64,000 nucleotides of DNA, taken from Myxococcales bacterium (GTDB lineage: Bacteria; Myxococcota_A; Polyangia; Polyangiales; Houyiibacteriaceae). Position 1 is the stretch's first letter, and each line of letters begins with the position of its first letter. The notes under the pieces are model-generated. The model did not search any database, had not been told where the DNA came from, and was given only the letters and a program-made list of their open reading frames with translations. The translations under genes were made by a program, and so were the position numbers. The DNA is taken from the NCBI GenBank assembly GCA_029861865.1, contig JAOTYL010000006.1, forward strand, positions 177,780-241,779, written 5' to 3'. This document shows, piece after piece, positions 52,117-60,656 of the stretch.

Positions 52117-52841
52117 CGCTCAGAGCGATCGTCGTCGATGACGAGCCGCTCGCGCGGGACGAGCTCACTTTCCTGCTCAATCAATGTGAAGGGGTCGATG
52201 TGGTCGGTGAGGCTCGTTTCGCCGCGGAAGCGGAGCGGCTCTGTGATCAGGTAGAGCCGCAAGTGGCGTTCATCGACCTTCGAATGCCAGGACCCGACGG
52301 CCTTGCTCTGGCAAACACTCTTCGTCAGACGCACCCGGAGCTCGAGGTCGTCCTCGTCTCGGCCCACGACGACGGTGCCCTTCTCGGGTTCGAGTCGCAG
52401 ATCACCGACTACCTCCTTAAACCGGTCCGACTCGAGCGCCTTCGGCAAACCCTCGATCGCGTCGCTGCGGCGCATCCCGACATCACCGAAGGCGCGCTCC
52501 CGCTCAAGCGTTTCGCGGTGCGCCGAAAGAACACCTATGTCGTGGTCGACCTCCGAGACATCATCTACTTCGAAGCGCGAGAGGAGCTGGTCTGGGCCGT
52601 GACGGCCGATGATCGGTTCGCGATCGACCGCACGCTCGCGGCTTTGGCGGAGGAGCTCGACAGCACAGACTTCTTTCAGTCCCATCGGAGCTGCATCGTC
52701 CGCGTCGATCGCATCCGAACGATCGAACCGATGGGCGCCCGAACCTTTCGCATGCTCCTCGACCACCCCGACGATCCAAAAGTGCCGCTAGCCCGGGATC
52801 GCGTCGGAAAGCTACGCGAGCGGATTCCTTTTCTGCGCTGA
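52113..52841 (+). CDS. LytTR-family response regulator (AlgR/LytR-like)
   Basis: A 242-residue regulator. The receiver domain has VVDDEPLARDEL, phosphoacceptor Asp55 in AFIDLRMPGPDGL, the SAHDD Ser and the LLKPVRLERL Lys. The C-terminal LytTR domain has RRKNTYVVVDLRDIIYFEA, the FFQSHRSCIVRVDRIRTIE segment and a final basic helix. LytTR domains bind direct repeats in promoters. It is translationally coupled to the IPP isomerase, so it is probably made together with the mevalonate enzymes and is a candidate regulator of this locus. No histidine kinase is in the window. Confidence 0.92.
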   Translation: MTLRAIVVDDEPLARDELTFLLNQCEGVDVVGEARFAAEAERLCDQVEPQVAFIDLRMPGPDGLALANTLRQTHPELEVVLVSAHDDGALLGFESQITDYLLKPVRLERLRQTLDRVAAAHPDITEGALPLKRFAVRRKNTYVVVDLRDIIYFEAREELVWAVTADDRFAIDRTLAALAEELDSTDFFQSHRSCIVRVDRIRTIEPMGARTFRMLLDHPDDPKVPLARDRVGKLRERIPFLR

Positions 52842-52944
52842 TCGCGATAATGCTCAGGTCGAATCGACCCTCCCAATCGGGATCGCATGATATCTTCGCA
52901 CGGCGGGTCAGCGGCTTGGTTGGCTTGCGGAGCCGTAACGAATC

Positions 52945-54066
52945 ATGAGCGGCGCGAAGCATCACATCGTTTTGGTTCCCGGCCTCTTCGGTTTCGCGAA
53001 GCTCGGCGGGTTCGACTACTTCATGCACGTCGAGGAGGCGCTTGGAAACCGCTTTGCAGACGCTGGGCTCGAATGGGACTTCGTGCTCGTGCCTTCGCCC
53101 CCGACAGGATCGATCGTCCGGCGCGCTCGTGTTCTGGTCGAGTCTGTCGATGAAGCCTGTGGCGAAGATGACGGGCCCATCCATTTGATCGGCCATTCGA
53201 CTGGGGGACTCGACATCCGTCTCTTGGCGTCACCGACGGCCCGCCCCGAGCCACCCCCTTGGTTTGATCGCGTCCAGGCCGCGATCACCATAAGCGCTCC
53301 CCACTACGGAACGCCCCTAGCTCATGATCTCACCACGCTTGCGGGCAGGCGACTTCTCTTCGTCCTCTATCTCCTCACGTTTGGGACGCTCCGGTTTGGT
53401 GGGCCGCCTCTGACGGCTCTGGCGCCCTTGATCGCGTCGCTTGGAAAGATCGACGATGCCCTCGGTGTCGACATCCAGCTGTTGGATCGGACCACCGAGC
53501 TTATTCTCAGCTTCTTTAGCAAGGAAGGGCTCGGCGAAGTCCAAGACTGGTTCGAGGGCATTCACGCCGATCGGGGAGCCATCATCCAACTCACGCCCGA
53601 GTCGATGGATATCTTCAACGCTGCGGTGAACGACAATCCAAGCCTGCGTTACGGTTGCGTCGTCACCAGAATGCCCACGCCGGGACCGGTCACGGTGGCG
53701 TCCACCATTCTCTCGCCTGTGGCGGCGCTTTCCCTGGCTTTCTTCACACCGCTCTACGTCGGCGCGAGTCGCCCCTCATCGGATTATCCGAGCCCCACTC
53801 CCACGCTAGAGGTCCAGGATTTCCTCGCCGAGCGGTTCGGAAAAGCCGTCAAGCCCGAGTTCAACGACGGCCTCGTTCCAACACTTAGCCAGCTCTGGGG
53901 CGACATCGTCTGGGCAGGCACTGCCGACCACCTCGACATCCTCGGCCACTTCAGGGGCGAAAAAGACACGAGCCACACCGATTGGCAGGTCAGCGGCGCG
54001 GGCTTCACGGAGGCCGCCTTCGATGAGGCGATGGACGCAGTTGCCGACTTTCTGTTGAACGCGTGA
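52945..54066 (+). CDS. alpha/beta hydrolase, lipase-like
   Basis: Protein of 373 residues with HHIVLVPGLFGF at the start, the nucleophile elbow LIGHSTGGLD (Ser85) and ISAPHYGTPLA, all typical of bacterial triacylglycerol lipases and related esterases. A C-terminal Asp (FNDGLVPTLS) and His (GTADHLDILGHF) could complete the triad. There is no signal peptide. It lies 103 bp after the LytTR gene and probably has its own promoter. Substrate unknown. Confidence 0.8.
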   Translation: MSGAKHHIVLVPGLFGFAKLGGFDYFMHVEEALGNRFADAGLEWDFVLVPSPPTGSIVRRARVLVESVDEACGEDDGPIHLIGHSTGGLDIRLLASPTARPEPPPWFDRVQAAITISAPHYGTPLAHDLTTLAGRRLLFVLYLLTFGTLRFGGPPLTALAPLIASLGKIDDALGVDIQLLDRTTELILSFFSKEGLGEVQDWFEGIHADRGAIIQLTPESMDIFNAAVNDNPSLRYGCVVTRMPTPGPVTVASTILSPVAALSLAFFTPLYVGASRPSSDYPSPTPTLEVQDFLAERFGKAVKPEFNDGLVPTLSQLWGDIVWAGTADHLDILGHFRGEKDTSHTDWQVSGAGFTEAAFDEAMDAVADFLLNA

Positions 54067-54082
54067 TCGAAACAGCTCCCCG

Positions 54083-54724
54083 CTACTGAAATGCGGTCAA
54101 GATCTCGTTCCTTCGCAGAAACCAGGGCTTGAACGGTGGGTCATACCGCGCCCAGATCGGCTCACCGATGGCCTCGTAATTGTTTGCGGCGAGTGCCTCG
54201 CGGAGTTGTGCGAGACGCATCTCGTAGTTCTTGCGAGACCAGGTTCCCGAATAACGGATCGCCGCAAACTTCCGTGCGGGCACTTCCCGTATCTCGATGC
54301 GTGGGTCGTTTGGTTTGGGCAGCGTCTCGAGCGCGTACTTGGACGGCATCGCGAACTGGATGGTGAATCGATCACCGGCTCGCTCCTGAGTGACCGGCGC
54401 TGTCATGGCGATCTTTGACCCCGTGCTCTTTTCCTGACTAACCGGCGCTGTCATGGCGATCTTTTGCTCTCCTTGGTTGTCTCCAAAGATGTAGCTCGCC
54501 AAGATTCGAAACCCGGCGTTGCCTGCATTCTCCAGATCTCCCTCTACCGACGTCTCGGCCACCAAGTACGGCGCATACTCTCGAATCTCGATCGCTCCGA
54601 GCTCCTCGACCACTCTATAGCTGGGTGTTTCGTAAGCCACTCCCCCTCCTATGACCAAGAAGACTGCCGTTGCGCCCACCAACAGAAGCGCGATGATCAG
54701 CCCAGCCCACAAGTACTTCTTCAT
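54083..54724 (-). CDS. SOUL-family haem-binding-like membrane-anchored protein
   Basis: A 213-residue protein with one N-terminal transmembrane segment (LWAGLIIALLLVGATAVFLVI) and a SOUL domain: VVEELGAIEIREYAPYLVAETSV, FRILASYIFGDNQ, KIAMTAPVSQE and the final RYDPPFKPWFLRRNEI. SOUL proteins bind haem or related tetrapyrroles in some eukaryotes; the bacterial role is unknown. KIAMTAPV occurs twice, 16 residues apart, from a 48-bp in-frame duplication. Confidence 0.88.
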   Translation of the reverse strand: MKKYLWAGLIIALLLVGATAVFLVIGGGVAYETPSYRVVEELGAIEIREYAPYLVAETSVEGDLENAGNAGFRILASYIFGDNQGEQKIAMTAPVSQEKSTGSKIAMTAPVTQERAGDRFTIQFAMPSKYALETLPKPNDPRIEIREVPARKFAAIRYSGTWSRKNYEMRLAQLREALAANNYEAIGEPIWARYDPPFKPWFLRRNEILTAFQ

Positions 54725-54791
54725 CGGATCTCTGCTTTTCTTCGTCCTCGTTCACGAAATGGCAAGCCGTCCCCACGAAGAAAGGTCCGGG

Positions 54792-55478
54792 TCACCTCAT
54801 CCAGTGGAGCGATGACGCGATGATGTCTCCGGCCTTTTCGGCGAAAATCGGCCCGTGCGCGAGGATCAGTTGCTTGGGGTTCCAGTCGAGGATTGTCTCG
54901 AGCGCGGCACGAGCCGCATTGCGATTGGTGAAGGTCGCTCGCCATTCACGCGGCGTGCTCCCGTCTGGGCCCAGCAGTCCGTCGAGCTTCATTGCCCATC
55001 GGCGCCAGCCCGAAAACGCGGTTTCGTCGAGCTTTTGGATCAGGTCGCACACGAGCGCGGTCCTCGATGGCCGATGAAAGAACACGACCTCGTTCATGGC
55101 GAAGCTTCCGCCCACCACGACCTGGTCGATCACTCCCTTCCAGTGCGTCGGAGCCTCTTCACCAAGCTCTCCGGTGAACGTGAGGTCGGGGCGCTTCTTT
55201 TTGAGCCCCGGGGCCCCGTACAGTTGAGCCGCGGGGTACTGCTCGGCCCACTTGCCGAGAAACAGATGATGGAGCTTGTTGGGCGCGACCAGCGCGCTCA
55301 CCTCGCCCAACGCATCGAGCGCTTGCCCAAGCTCAGTCGACCATTCGATCGGTGACCACAACCAAAGTTTGCGATCGGGAAACCGGGCCACCGCCATCCG
55401 CGTCGGGTACGGGAACCCGTAGAAAGACACCGTAGGTCCATCCGCAATCCAGAGCTCTTCACCAAAGGCTTCGAGCAT
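54792..55478 (-). CDS. DUF4336 family protein (metallo-beta-lactamase-fold-like)
   Basis: A 228-residue soluble protein. GEELWIADGPTVSFYGFPYPTRMAVARF, the VSALVAPNKLHHLFLGKWAEQYP stretch and the ILAHGPIF end match DUF4336, a family distantly related to metallo-beta-lactamases. The metal-binding residues of that fold are not all evident. It follows arsC after 4 bp on the same strand, so the two are probably co-transcribed. Function unknown. Confidence 0.8.
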   Translation of the reverse strand: MLEAFGEELWIADGPTVSFYGFPYPTRMAVARFPDRKLWLWSPIEWSTELGQALDALGEVSALVAPNKLHHLFLGKWAEQYPAAQLYGAPGLKKKRPDLTFTGELGEEAPTHWKGVIDQVVVGGSFAMNEVVFFHRPSRTALVCDLIQKLDETAFSGWRRWAMKLDGLLGPDGSTPREWRATFTNRNAARAALETILDWNPKQLILAHGPIFAEKAGDIIASSLHWMR

Positions 55479-55482
55479 GGGG

Positions 55483-55833
55483 CTACTCCAGAAGCTCGAG
55501 CACGATTTTAGGGGGACGGCCGAGGATGGCTCGGTTGCCGCGCAGGACGACCGGCCGCTCGATCAGTATCGGGTTGTCGATCATCGCTCGAATCAAGTCT
55601 TGTCGCCTCAGCGAAGGATCGCCGAGCGACAGTTCCTCATAACACGCTTCCTTCTTGCGCATCAGCTCTCTTGGCTGCATTCCAAGCGCCTCGAGCACGT
55701 CTTCGAGCTCTTCCGCGGACGGTGGCGTCTTCAAGTATTCGATGACTTCGGGCTCGACGTGGTGATCGCGAATCAGCTGCAGGGTTTGCCGCGACTTGCT
55801 GCACCGTGGATTGTGCCAAATCTTCACTGTCAT
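55483..55833 (-). CDS. arsC: arsenate reductase, glutaredoxin-dependent type
   Basis: A thioredoxin-fold protein of 116 residues with the catalytic HNPRCSKSR (Cys11), the RPVV segment and the Arg residues that follow (ERPVVLRGNRAILGRPP). This arrangement is ArsC-like; the related YffB/Spx proteins cannot be wholly excluded. No arsB, acr3 or arsR gene is nearby, so resistance is not demonstrated. Confidence 0.85.
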   Translation of the reverse strand: MTVKIWHNPRCSKSRQTLQLIRDHHVEPEVIEYLKTPPSAEELEDVLEALGMQPRELMRKKEACYEELSLGDPSLRRQDLIRAMIDNPILIERPVVLRGNRAILGRPPKIVLELLE

Positions 55834-55948
55834 GGGACGAGAGCCTAGTGAAGATCATTCCACTTCGCGAGCGGCTGAGCTTGCAACAGCCGAAGATGTC
55901 GGTGATCCGGATGCGGCCCCGAGCTTGCGGCCGGGGTGACCGAAAACC

Positions 55949-58117
55949 TCATAGCAGGGTGAGCTCTGCCGACAAAGCCAGATCGGCGACGTTGGGTCCC
56001 ACCTCGAGCGCGTATGCTCCCGGTTCGACGACCCAACCGGCGCCGACCTCATAGTAAGCCAGTTCGCGCACGGGCACGTCCACCTGTATTGTCGTGCTCT
56101 CGCCTGCCTCGAGAGACGCCTGGGCGAAGCCGACGAGCTTGCGAACCGGTCCCTCGACAGGGGAGTTGACCGCACCCGCATAGACCTGCGCGGTTTCGAC
56201 CCCCGCCTGCGGTCCGGTGTTGTTCAGTGTGAACGTCAGACGGATTATCTCGGCTCCGCCCTCGGTCTGCGACTCCGCCGTCAGCGTGCTGTAGTCGAAC
56301 GTCGTGTAGCTCAAGCCGAAACCGAAGGGCAGAAAGGGCGACACGCCGTTGCGGTCCAGTCGCTGGTAGCCGTGATAGCGCTCGTACGTCACCTCGAGCG
56401 CTTGATCGGGGAACGGTTGGAGATCGGAGAGAGTCCTCGGAAATGAGATGGGAAGGCGGCCCGAAGGATTGGCGTCACCGAACAGCACGTCGGCGATCGC
56501 GTGGCCTCCTTGGACGCCTGGGTACCAGGCCATGAGCACCGCGCGTGTGTCTTCGAACCACGGGGACAGGTCGATCGCCGAGCCACCCTCCAAGATGACT
56601 ACGATGTTCTCATTGAGGGCGAGCACGTTCGTGAGGAATGCTGCATGGTCTTCGGGCAGGCCGTAGGTCTCTCGATCGCCTGCGCCAATCGCTGTGAGCG
56701 GCGCGCGAACCTGCCCCTCGCCCTCGTCCTCTTCGGTCAGCCCCACCGCGACGATGACCACGTCCGCCGCGGTCACTTTGGCGCGGTCCTCTGCGTTGAT
56801 GAGGTCACCCGGAACAAACTCGATCGTCGAAGCGACATCGGTTCGTGCCAGCAAGCCTTCGGCGATCGTCACGACCTCACTCGATATGACGCCGCTGCTG
56901 CCCCTGGTGGCGCCGATGTTTTCGAGGTCGGCCAAGGGGCCCACCAGCACGATCGACTCCGCGCGGCTCTTGGACAGAGGCAAGAAGTCGCCCTGGTTGC
57001 GAAGAAGCGTGATGGATTTCGTGGCGACCGCACGCGCTAGCGCGATCGTCTCGTCGGTCTCGAGCTTGGATTCGTCAGGTACCGCAGGATTGGAGTCGAG
57101 CTCGTAGCAAAGCTGCGCGCGGAGGATCCGGCGGACATGTTCGTCGACGTGAGAAAGTTCGAGCTCTCCGTCCTCGACCGCGCGGACGATTGGTTCGCCG
57201 TAGATCCGAGGACTCTGCATTTCGAGATCGAGGCCCGCCAAAGCCGAAGGGACCGTGTTGTGGGTGCCCCAAAGAAAGTCCGACATGACGAAGCCGGGAA
57301 AACCCCACTCGTCTTTTAGAATTTCGCGGAGCAACGGCTTGTTCTCGGCACAATAGGCCCCGTTGAGCTGGTTGTACGCGCTCATGATCGCGCCGACCGC
57401 TCCCTCCTGAACGACCTTTCGAAACTGCGGCAGAAAGTTTTCTCGGAGGGTTCGCTGATCGATGATGGCGTTGACGTCGAGTCGGGTGTCCTCGATGTGA
57501 TTGGCAGCGAAGTGTTTCGCTGTCGCGATCACCCCCATCCCTTGAACGCCCTGGACGAACGCCACGCCGATCTCGCCCGCGAGAAAGGGATCTTCACCGT
57601 AGTATTCCTGATTGCGACCCGACAACGGGTGCCACGCAAGGTTCATCCCAGGGGCGAGCAGTGTGTCAGCTCCGACTCCGCGCGCCTCCTGGGCGATGGC
57701 CGCCCCCACACGCCTTTCGAGCTCCCGGTTCCAGGTTGCGCTTCGAGCGACCGGGACGGGGAACGCGGTGGTTTTCGCACCATTTGCAACCGGAAGCGTG
57801 CTCGCGCCGCCCACTCCTTTCGGGCCATCCAGCATATGAAAGCCGGGGATGCCTTTCGCTGGGATCGAGGTGCTTTGCCAGGTGCCATCGATCGGAACGA
57901 TTGCGACGCCATGCATCAGCGAAGCCTTCTCCTCGAGCGTGAGCGCGTCGAGAAGTGCGTCAATCCGCTCTTCGACGTCGGCAGAGCCGGTCAGACAGTA
58001 GGTATCGAGCGGGTCGATCACGGTCGCGCCGTCACTCGAGCAGCTCAGCGCTGTCACGGCGAACGCACACGGTGCCAACAAACGAACGACGTGGGACCGG
58101 TGGGTAGGAGCAGGCAT
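55949..58117 (-). CDS. glycoside hydrolase family 3 lipoprotein (beta-glucosidase-like)
   Basis: A 722-residue lipoprotein; ATG at 58117 gives a signal peptide ending in TALSC (Cys26). The catalytic nucleophile Asp280 lies in GFPGFVMSDFLWG, and the KHFAANHIED block (201-210) is typical GH3. The second (alpha/beta) domain and a C-terminal fibronectin III-like domain (QVDVPVRELAYYEVG) are present, as in full-length beta-glucosidases and xylosidases. Substrate is not predictable. The frame is open back to 58192, but the lipoprotein start is preferred. Confidence 0.92.
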   Translation of the reverse strand: MPAPTHRSHVVRLLAPCAFAVTALSCSSDGATVIDPLDTYCLTGSADVEERIDALLDALTLEEKASLMHGVAIVPIDGTWQSTSIPAKGIPGFHMLDGPKGVGGASTLPVANGAKTTAFPVPVARSATWNRELERRVGAAIAQEARGVGADTLLAPGMNLAWHPLSGRNQEYYGEDPFLAGEIGVAFVQGVQGMGVIATAKHFAANHIEDTRLDVNAIIDQRTLRENFLPQFRKVVQEGAVGAIMSAYNQLNGAYCAENKPLLREILKDEWGFPGFVMSDFLWGTHNTVPSALAGLDLEMQSPRIYGEPIVRAVEDGELELSHVDEHVRRILRAQLCYELDSNPAVPDESKLETDETIALARAVATKSITLLRNQGDFLPLSKSRAESIVLVGPLADLENIGATRGSSGVISSEVVTIAEGLLARTDVASTIEFVPGDLINAEDRAKVTAADVVIVAVGLTEEDEGEGQVRAPLTAIGAGDRETYGLPEDHAAFLTNVLALNENIVVILEGGSAIDLSPWFEDTRAVLMAWYPGVQGGHAIADVLFGDANPSGRLPISFPRTLSDLQPFPDQALEVTYERYHGYQRLDRNGVSPFLPFGFGLSYTTFDYSTLTAESQTEGGAEIIRLTFTLNNTGPQAGVETAQVYAGAVNSPVEGPVRKLVGFAQASLEAGESTTIQVDVPVRELAYYEVGAGWVVEPGAYALEVGPNVADLALSAELTLL

Positions 58118-58220
58118 CCTGTCTACTAGCCTCATCCAGCCCCAAATACCACGGGTGAGTTGGAATGATCGGATCGCGACGTCCGAGCCCACCGGGGAGA
58201 TTCCCCGATGGGCCGGAGCG

Positions 58221-58571
58221 TTACTTGGGCAGTACTTGCGATCGGTCGGCGCTGCTTCCGAAGACCGGGTGGGGCAGCGTCAACTGCTCGAGCACGGCGG
58301 CTGCGCGCGGTGCCACCCGCTCGGTCTCGCCCCTCCCGTCGGACTTGTGGTCGGCTTCCATCCAAAGGTCGGCGAGCTCTCGGTCGTCGCGAAGCTCGAT
58401 CTGCGCGACCTGGGTGGGCGCCTCGTAGTTGGCCTCGCCCCACAAGTTCCCGAGCCCTTGCTCTTCTGCGATCTGGCTCGCGAGGGTGGGGCTCGTCTGA
58501 AGACCAAAGCCCGTGCAGGCCGTGGTGGCCAGGGAGAGAACGATTCCGAGTGTGAGTAGTCGTTTGTTCAT
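58221..58571 (-). CDS. small hypothetical lipoprotein
   Basis: No family recognised. A 116-residue protein with a lipoprotein signal MNKRLLTLGIVLSLATTAC, and a mature part of about 97 residues rich in Glu, Ala and Leu (GLGNLWGEANYEAPTQVAQ). The ATG at 58571 has a GAGGAGG site upstream. It is divergent from the TetR gene across operator-like repeats, which suggests it is a target of that regulator. Confidence 0.65.
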   Translation of the reverse strand: MNKRLLTLGIVLSLATTACTGFGLQTSPTLASQIAEEQGLGNLWGEANYEAPTQVAQIELRDDRELADLWMEADHKSDGRGETERVAPRAAAVLEQLTLPHPVFGSSADRSQVLPK

Positions 58572-58626
58572 GATGGCCTCCTCATTCGATCGGCGTGATT
58601 TCGCAGGGAACATCGTTCCCTTTGAG

Positions 58627-58675
58627 AGTGTATTCACTGTATACTTGCAATGTATGCGTCGTATACTTAGAATGT
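58627..58675. promoter_or_regulatory. candidate TetR operator in the divergent intergenic region
   Basis: A 15-bp direct repeat GTATACTTGCAATGT (58639-58653) and GTATACTTAGAATGT (58661-58675), 13 of 15 identical with a 22-bp period, each containing the GTATAC palindrome. An AGTG/CACT inverted pair around TATT (58627-58638) lies immediately upstream. It separates the small lipoprotein from the TetR gene. Confidence 0.5.
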
Positions 58676-58720
58676 CAACAGTGTTTACAAGAAAAAGCTT
58701 TCGAGTTAGGATGGGGCACG

Positions 58721-59368
58721 TTGACTACGAGAAAATGCTATCATCACGGTGACTTACGTGAAGCCCTGCTCGTTGCGGCTGAGGAGCAGCTCCGCGACGA
58801 GGGCCCCGCAGGCCTTTCTCTACGCAAGCTCGGGCGGAACCTTGGCGTCACCCCTGGCGCCCCGTACCGGCACTTCGAGGACAAGGACGCGCTCCTGGCA
58901 GCCCTCGCTACCATCGGTTTTCAGCGGCTACGCGCGATGATGCTCGAGGAGCAAAAAGGTTGCACGACCGGGAAGGATCGCCTCCGTCGAGGCGGCATCG
59001 GGTACCTCAAGTTCGCTTGGCAGCATCCAGAGCTGTTTCGTTTGATGTTCGGATGGATGCCGACGCGCGAGGCCCCCGAGCTCGCAGAAAGCGGAGACGC
59101 GGCATTCGCCGTGCTCGTCGACATGCTCCAGCAGTGCGGGCGGGAAGGCCTTCTTCGACAAACGGCGCTAGACGCTGGGCTCCTCGCATGGTCTGCAGTG
59201 CATGGCGCCGCTTTCTTGATGATCGACGACGGCCTCCGGCTTTGCGGCACAGAGCCCGATCCCGAAGTCGTCGGTGACCGCCTCCACCAAAGCGTGTGGT
59301 CAGGTATCGCACGGCATCCGGTCAGCGTTGAAACCGATAAAGAGAGCCAAGCTTCAACATCTGTGTGA
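58721..59368 (+). CDS. TetR/AcrR-family transcriptional regulator
   Basis: A 215-residue regulator. The N-terminal DNA-binding domain is YHHGDLREALLVAAEEQL followed by a helix-turn-helix, LSLRKLGRNLGVTPGAPYRHFEDKDALLAAL. The C-terminal domain binds a ligand not predictable here. I placed the start at the TTG at 58721, which has an AGGATGGGG element upstream and gives the typical MTTRKCYHHGDL-like opening. The frame is open to 58595 but that part is the intergenic region. Its 3' end overlaps astB by 47 bp in the convergent orientation. Confidence 0.88.
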   Translation: MTTRKCYHHGDLREALLVAAEEQLRDEGPAGLSLRKLGRNLGVTPGAPYRHFEDKDALLAALATIGFQRLRAMMLEEQKGCTTGKDRLRRGGIGYLKFAWQHPELFRLMFGWMPTREAPELAESGDAAFAVLVDMLQQCGREGLLRQTALDAGLLAWSAVHGAAFLMIDDGLRLCGTEPDPEVVGDRLHQSVWSGIARHPVSVETDKESQASTSV

Positions 59369-60656
59369 GCTCGTCGAGTGCCTTTCGGGACTCGTCGAGA
59401 AGGTGAGGGTCTCCGAGGTCCGCTTCGGTGAGACGATCGCGATAGTGCTCGTCGACCCACACCTGGAGCCTCTGAAACAAATCATCATCCAACATCACCG
59501 AGCCGGAGACGTGCTCTATCTCCTTCTCAGTCAGCACGACCCGTAGCCGCAAACAGGCAGGTCCACCTCCGTTTGCCATGCTTTGGCGGACATCGACCGC
59601 TTCGAGCTGGCCTATCAACGGGTCCTCCTCGGCGAGCCTTTTGAGATAACCCCAGACTCGCGTCGACTCCCTGCACTCCGTAGGAACGACGAGTGCCATC
59701 TTGCCGGTCGGCAGCGTGATCAACTGGCTGTTGAACAGATACGACGAGATCGCCTCTTCGATCGGAATGTCGTTCGAAGCGACCTCGACGAGATGGAGCC
59801 CTTCGCCGAACGCTTCTCGCAGCTTTCGCTTCGTGCCCATTGGGTCGTGGAAAGCGTTAGCGTGGAAGAAGAGGACGTTTTGGTTACCGACCGCGATCAC
59901 GTCGTTGTGAAACGCGCCCGCGTCGATCGCCGAAGGCTCCTGCTGGGCAAACACAGTCCGCTTCTCATCGAGCTCGTGGAGCCGGCCCACAGCTTGCGAA
60001 GCCTCGAGGGTTTGACGCGCGGGATAACGAGTCGGTGCGGGCGCCCGCCGGTCAAAGGCCTGTTTTCCATAGACGAAGAGCTGAACCCCCGGTTCTCCAT
60101 AGTCGACACAGAGACGCGTATGGTTCGCGGCACCTTCGTCGCCAAACGGCTTGGCGAGAGGCAACGGGGCATGGTGAACGAATCGATCGGGGTCTTCGAA
60201 GATCGCGCGGAGCACACGCGCGGTCATCGGCGCCTCGATCTGTCGATGAAAATTGCTTCTCAGGTTCGCGGGGGTGAAGTGAACCCTGCCGTCCCGCGAA
60301 TCGGGGCTCGGGCATACGGTTGCAGCGTTTGCGGCCCACATGCTCGAAGCCGACGAACAAGCCGCCAAGAGGGCGGGGCTTGCGTCCTGGGCTTTGCGCA
60401 CGACTTGGTCGTCGCGCCCCGTAAAACCCAGCTTGCGAAGGATGTCGATCGCGGGCCGTTCGTGAGGAGGCAGTACCCCTTGCCGGACGCCGAGGTCGTG
60501 CAACAGCTTCATCTTGCGCAGGCCCTGCTGCGCGGCGGCCCTCGGGTTCGAGACGGCGTGAACATTTCGCTGCGAAGCGAGGTTGCCGAGCGACAGGCCG
60601 CTGTAGTTGTGCGTCAGGCCGACGATGCCGTCGAAGCTCACCTCGTGCGCACTCAA
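59322..60656 (-). CDS. astB: N-succinylarginine dihydrolase
   Basis: Arginine succinyltransferase pathway enzyme of 444 residues that hydrolyses succinylarginine to succinylornithine, releasing ammonia and CO2. The sequence resembles E. coli AstB throughout: SFDGIVGLTHNYSGLSLGNLAS at the start (in parts), FHRQIEAPMTARVLRAIF, DEGAANHTRL, VFHNDVIAV-type AFHNDVIAV and SMANGGGPACLRLRVVLTE. The TTG at 60656 overlaps the astD stop (TTGA). The C-terminus ends in GSLYRFQR. The convergent TetR gene overlaps it by 47 bp. Confidence 0.96.
   Translation of the reverse strand: MSAHEVSFDGIVGLTHNYSGLSLGNLASQRNVHAVSNPRAAAQQGLRKMKLLHDLGVRQGVLPPHERPAIDILRKLGFTGRDDQVVRKAQDASPALLAACSSASSMWAANAATVCPSPDSRDGRVHFTPANLRSNFHRQIEAPMTARVLRAIFEDPDRFVHHAPLPLAKPFGDEGAANHTRLCVDYGEPGVQLFVYGKQAFDRRAPAPTRYPARQTLEASQAVGRLHELDEKRTVFAQQEPSAIDAGAFHNDVIAVGNQNVLFFHANAFHDPMGTKRKLREAFGEGLHLVEVASNDIPIEEAISSYLFNSQLITLPTGKMALVVPTECRESTRVWGYLKRLAEEDPLIGQLEAVDVRQSMANGGGPACLRLRVVLTEKEIEHVSGSVMLDDDLFQRLQVWVDEHYRDRLTEADLGDPHLLDESRKALDELTQMLKLGSLYRFQR

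Noticed and set aside
55483..55833. Arsenic resistance operon
   Set aside because: Only arsC is present; arsR, arsB and acr3 are absent, and the gene after it is a DUF4336 protein.
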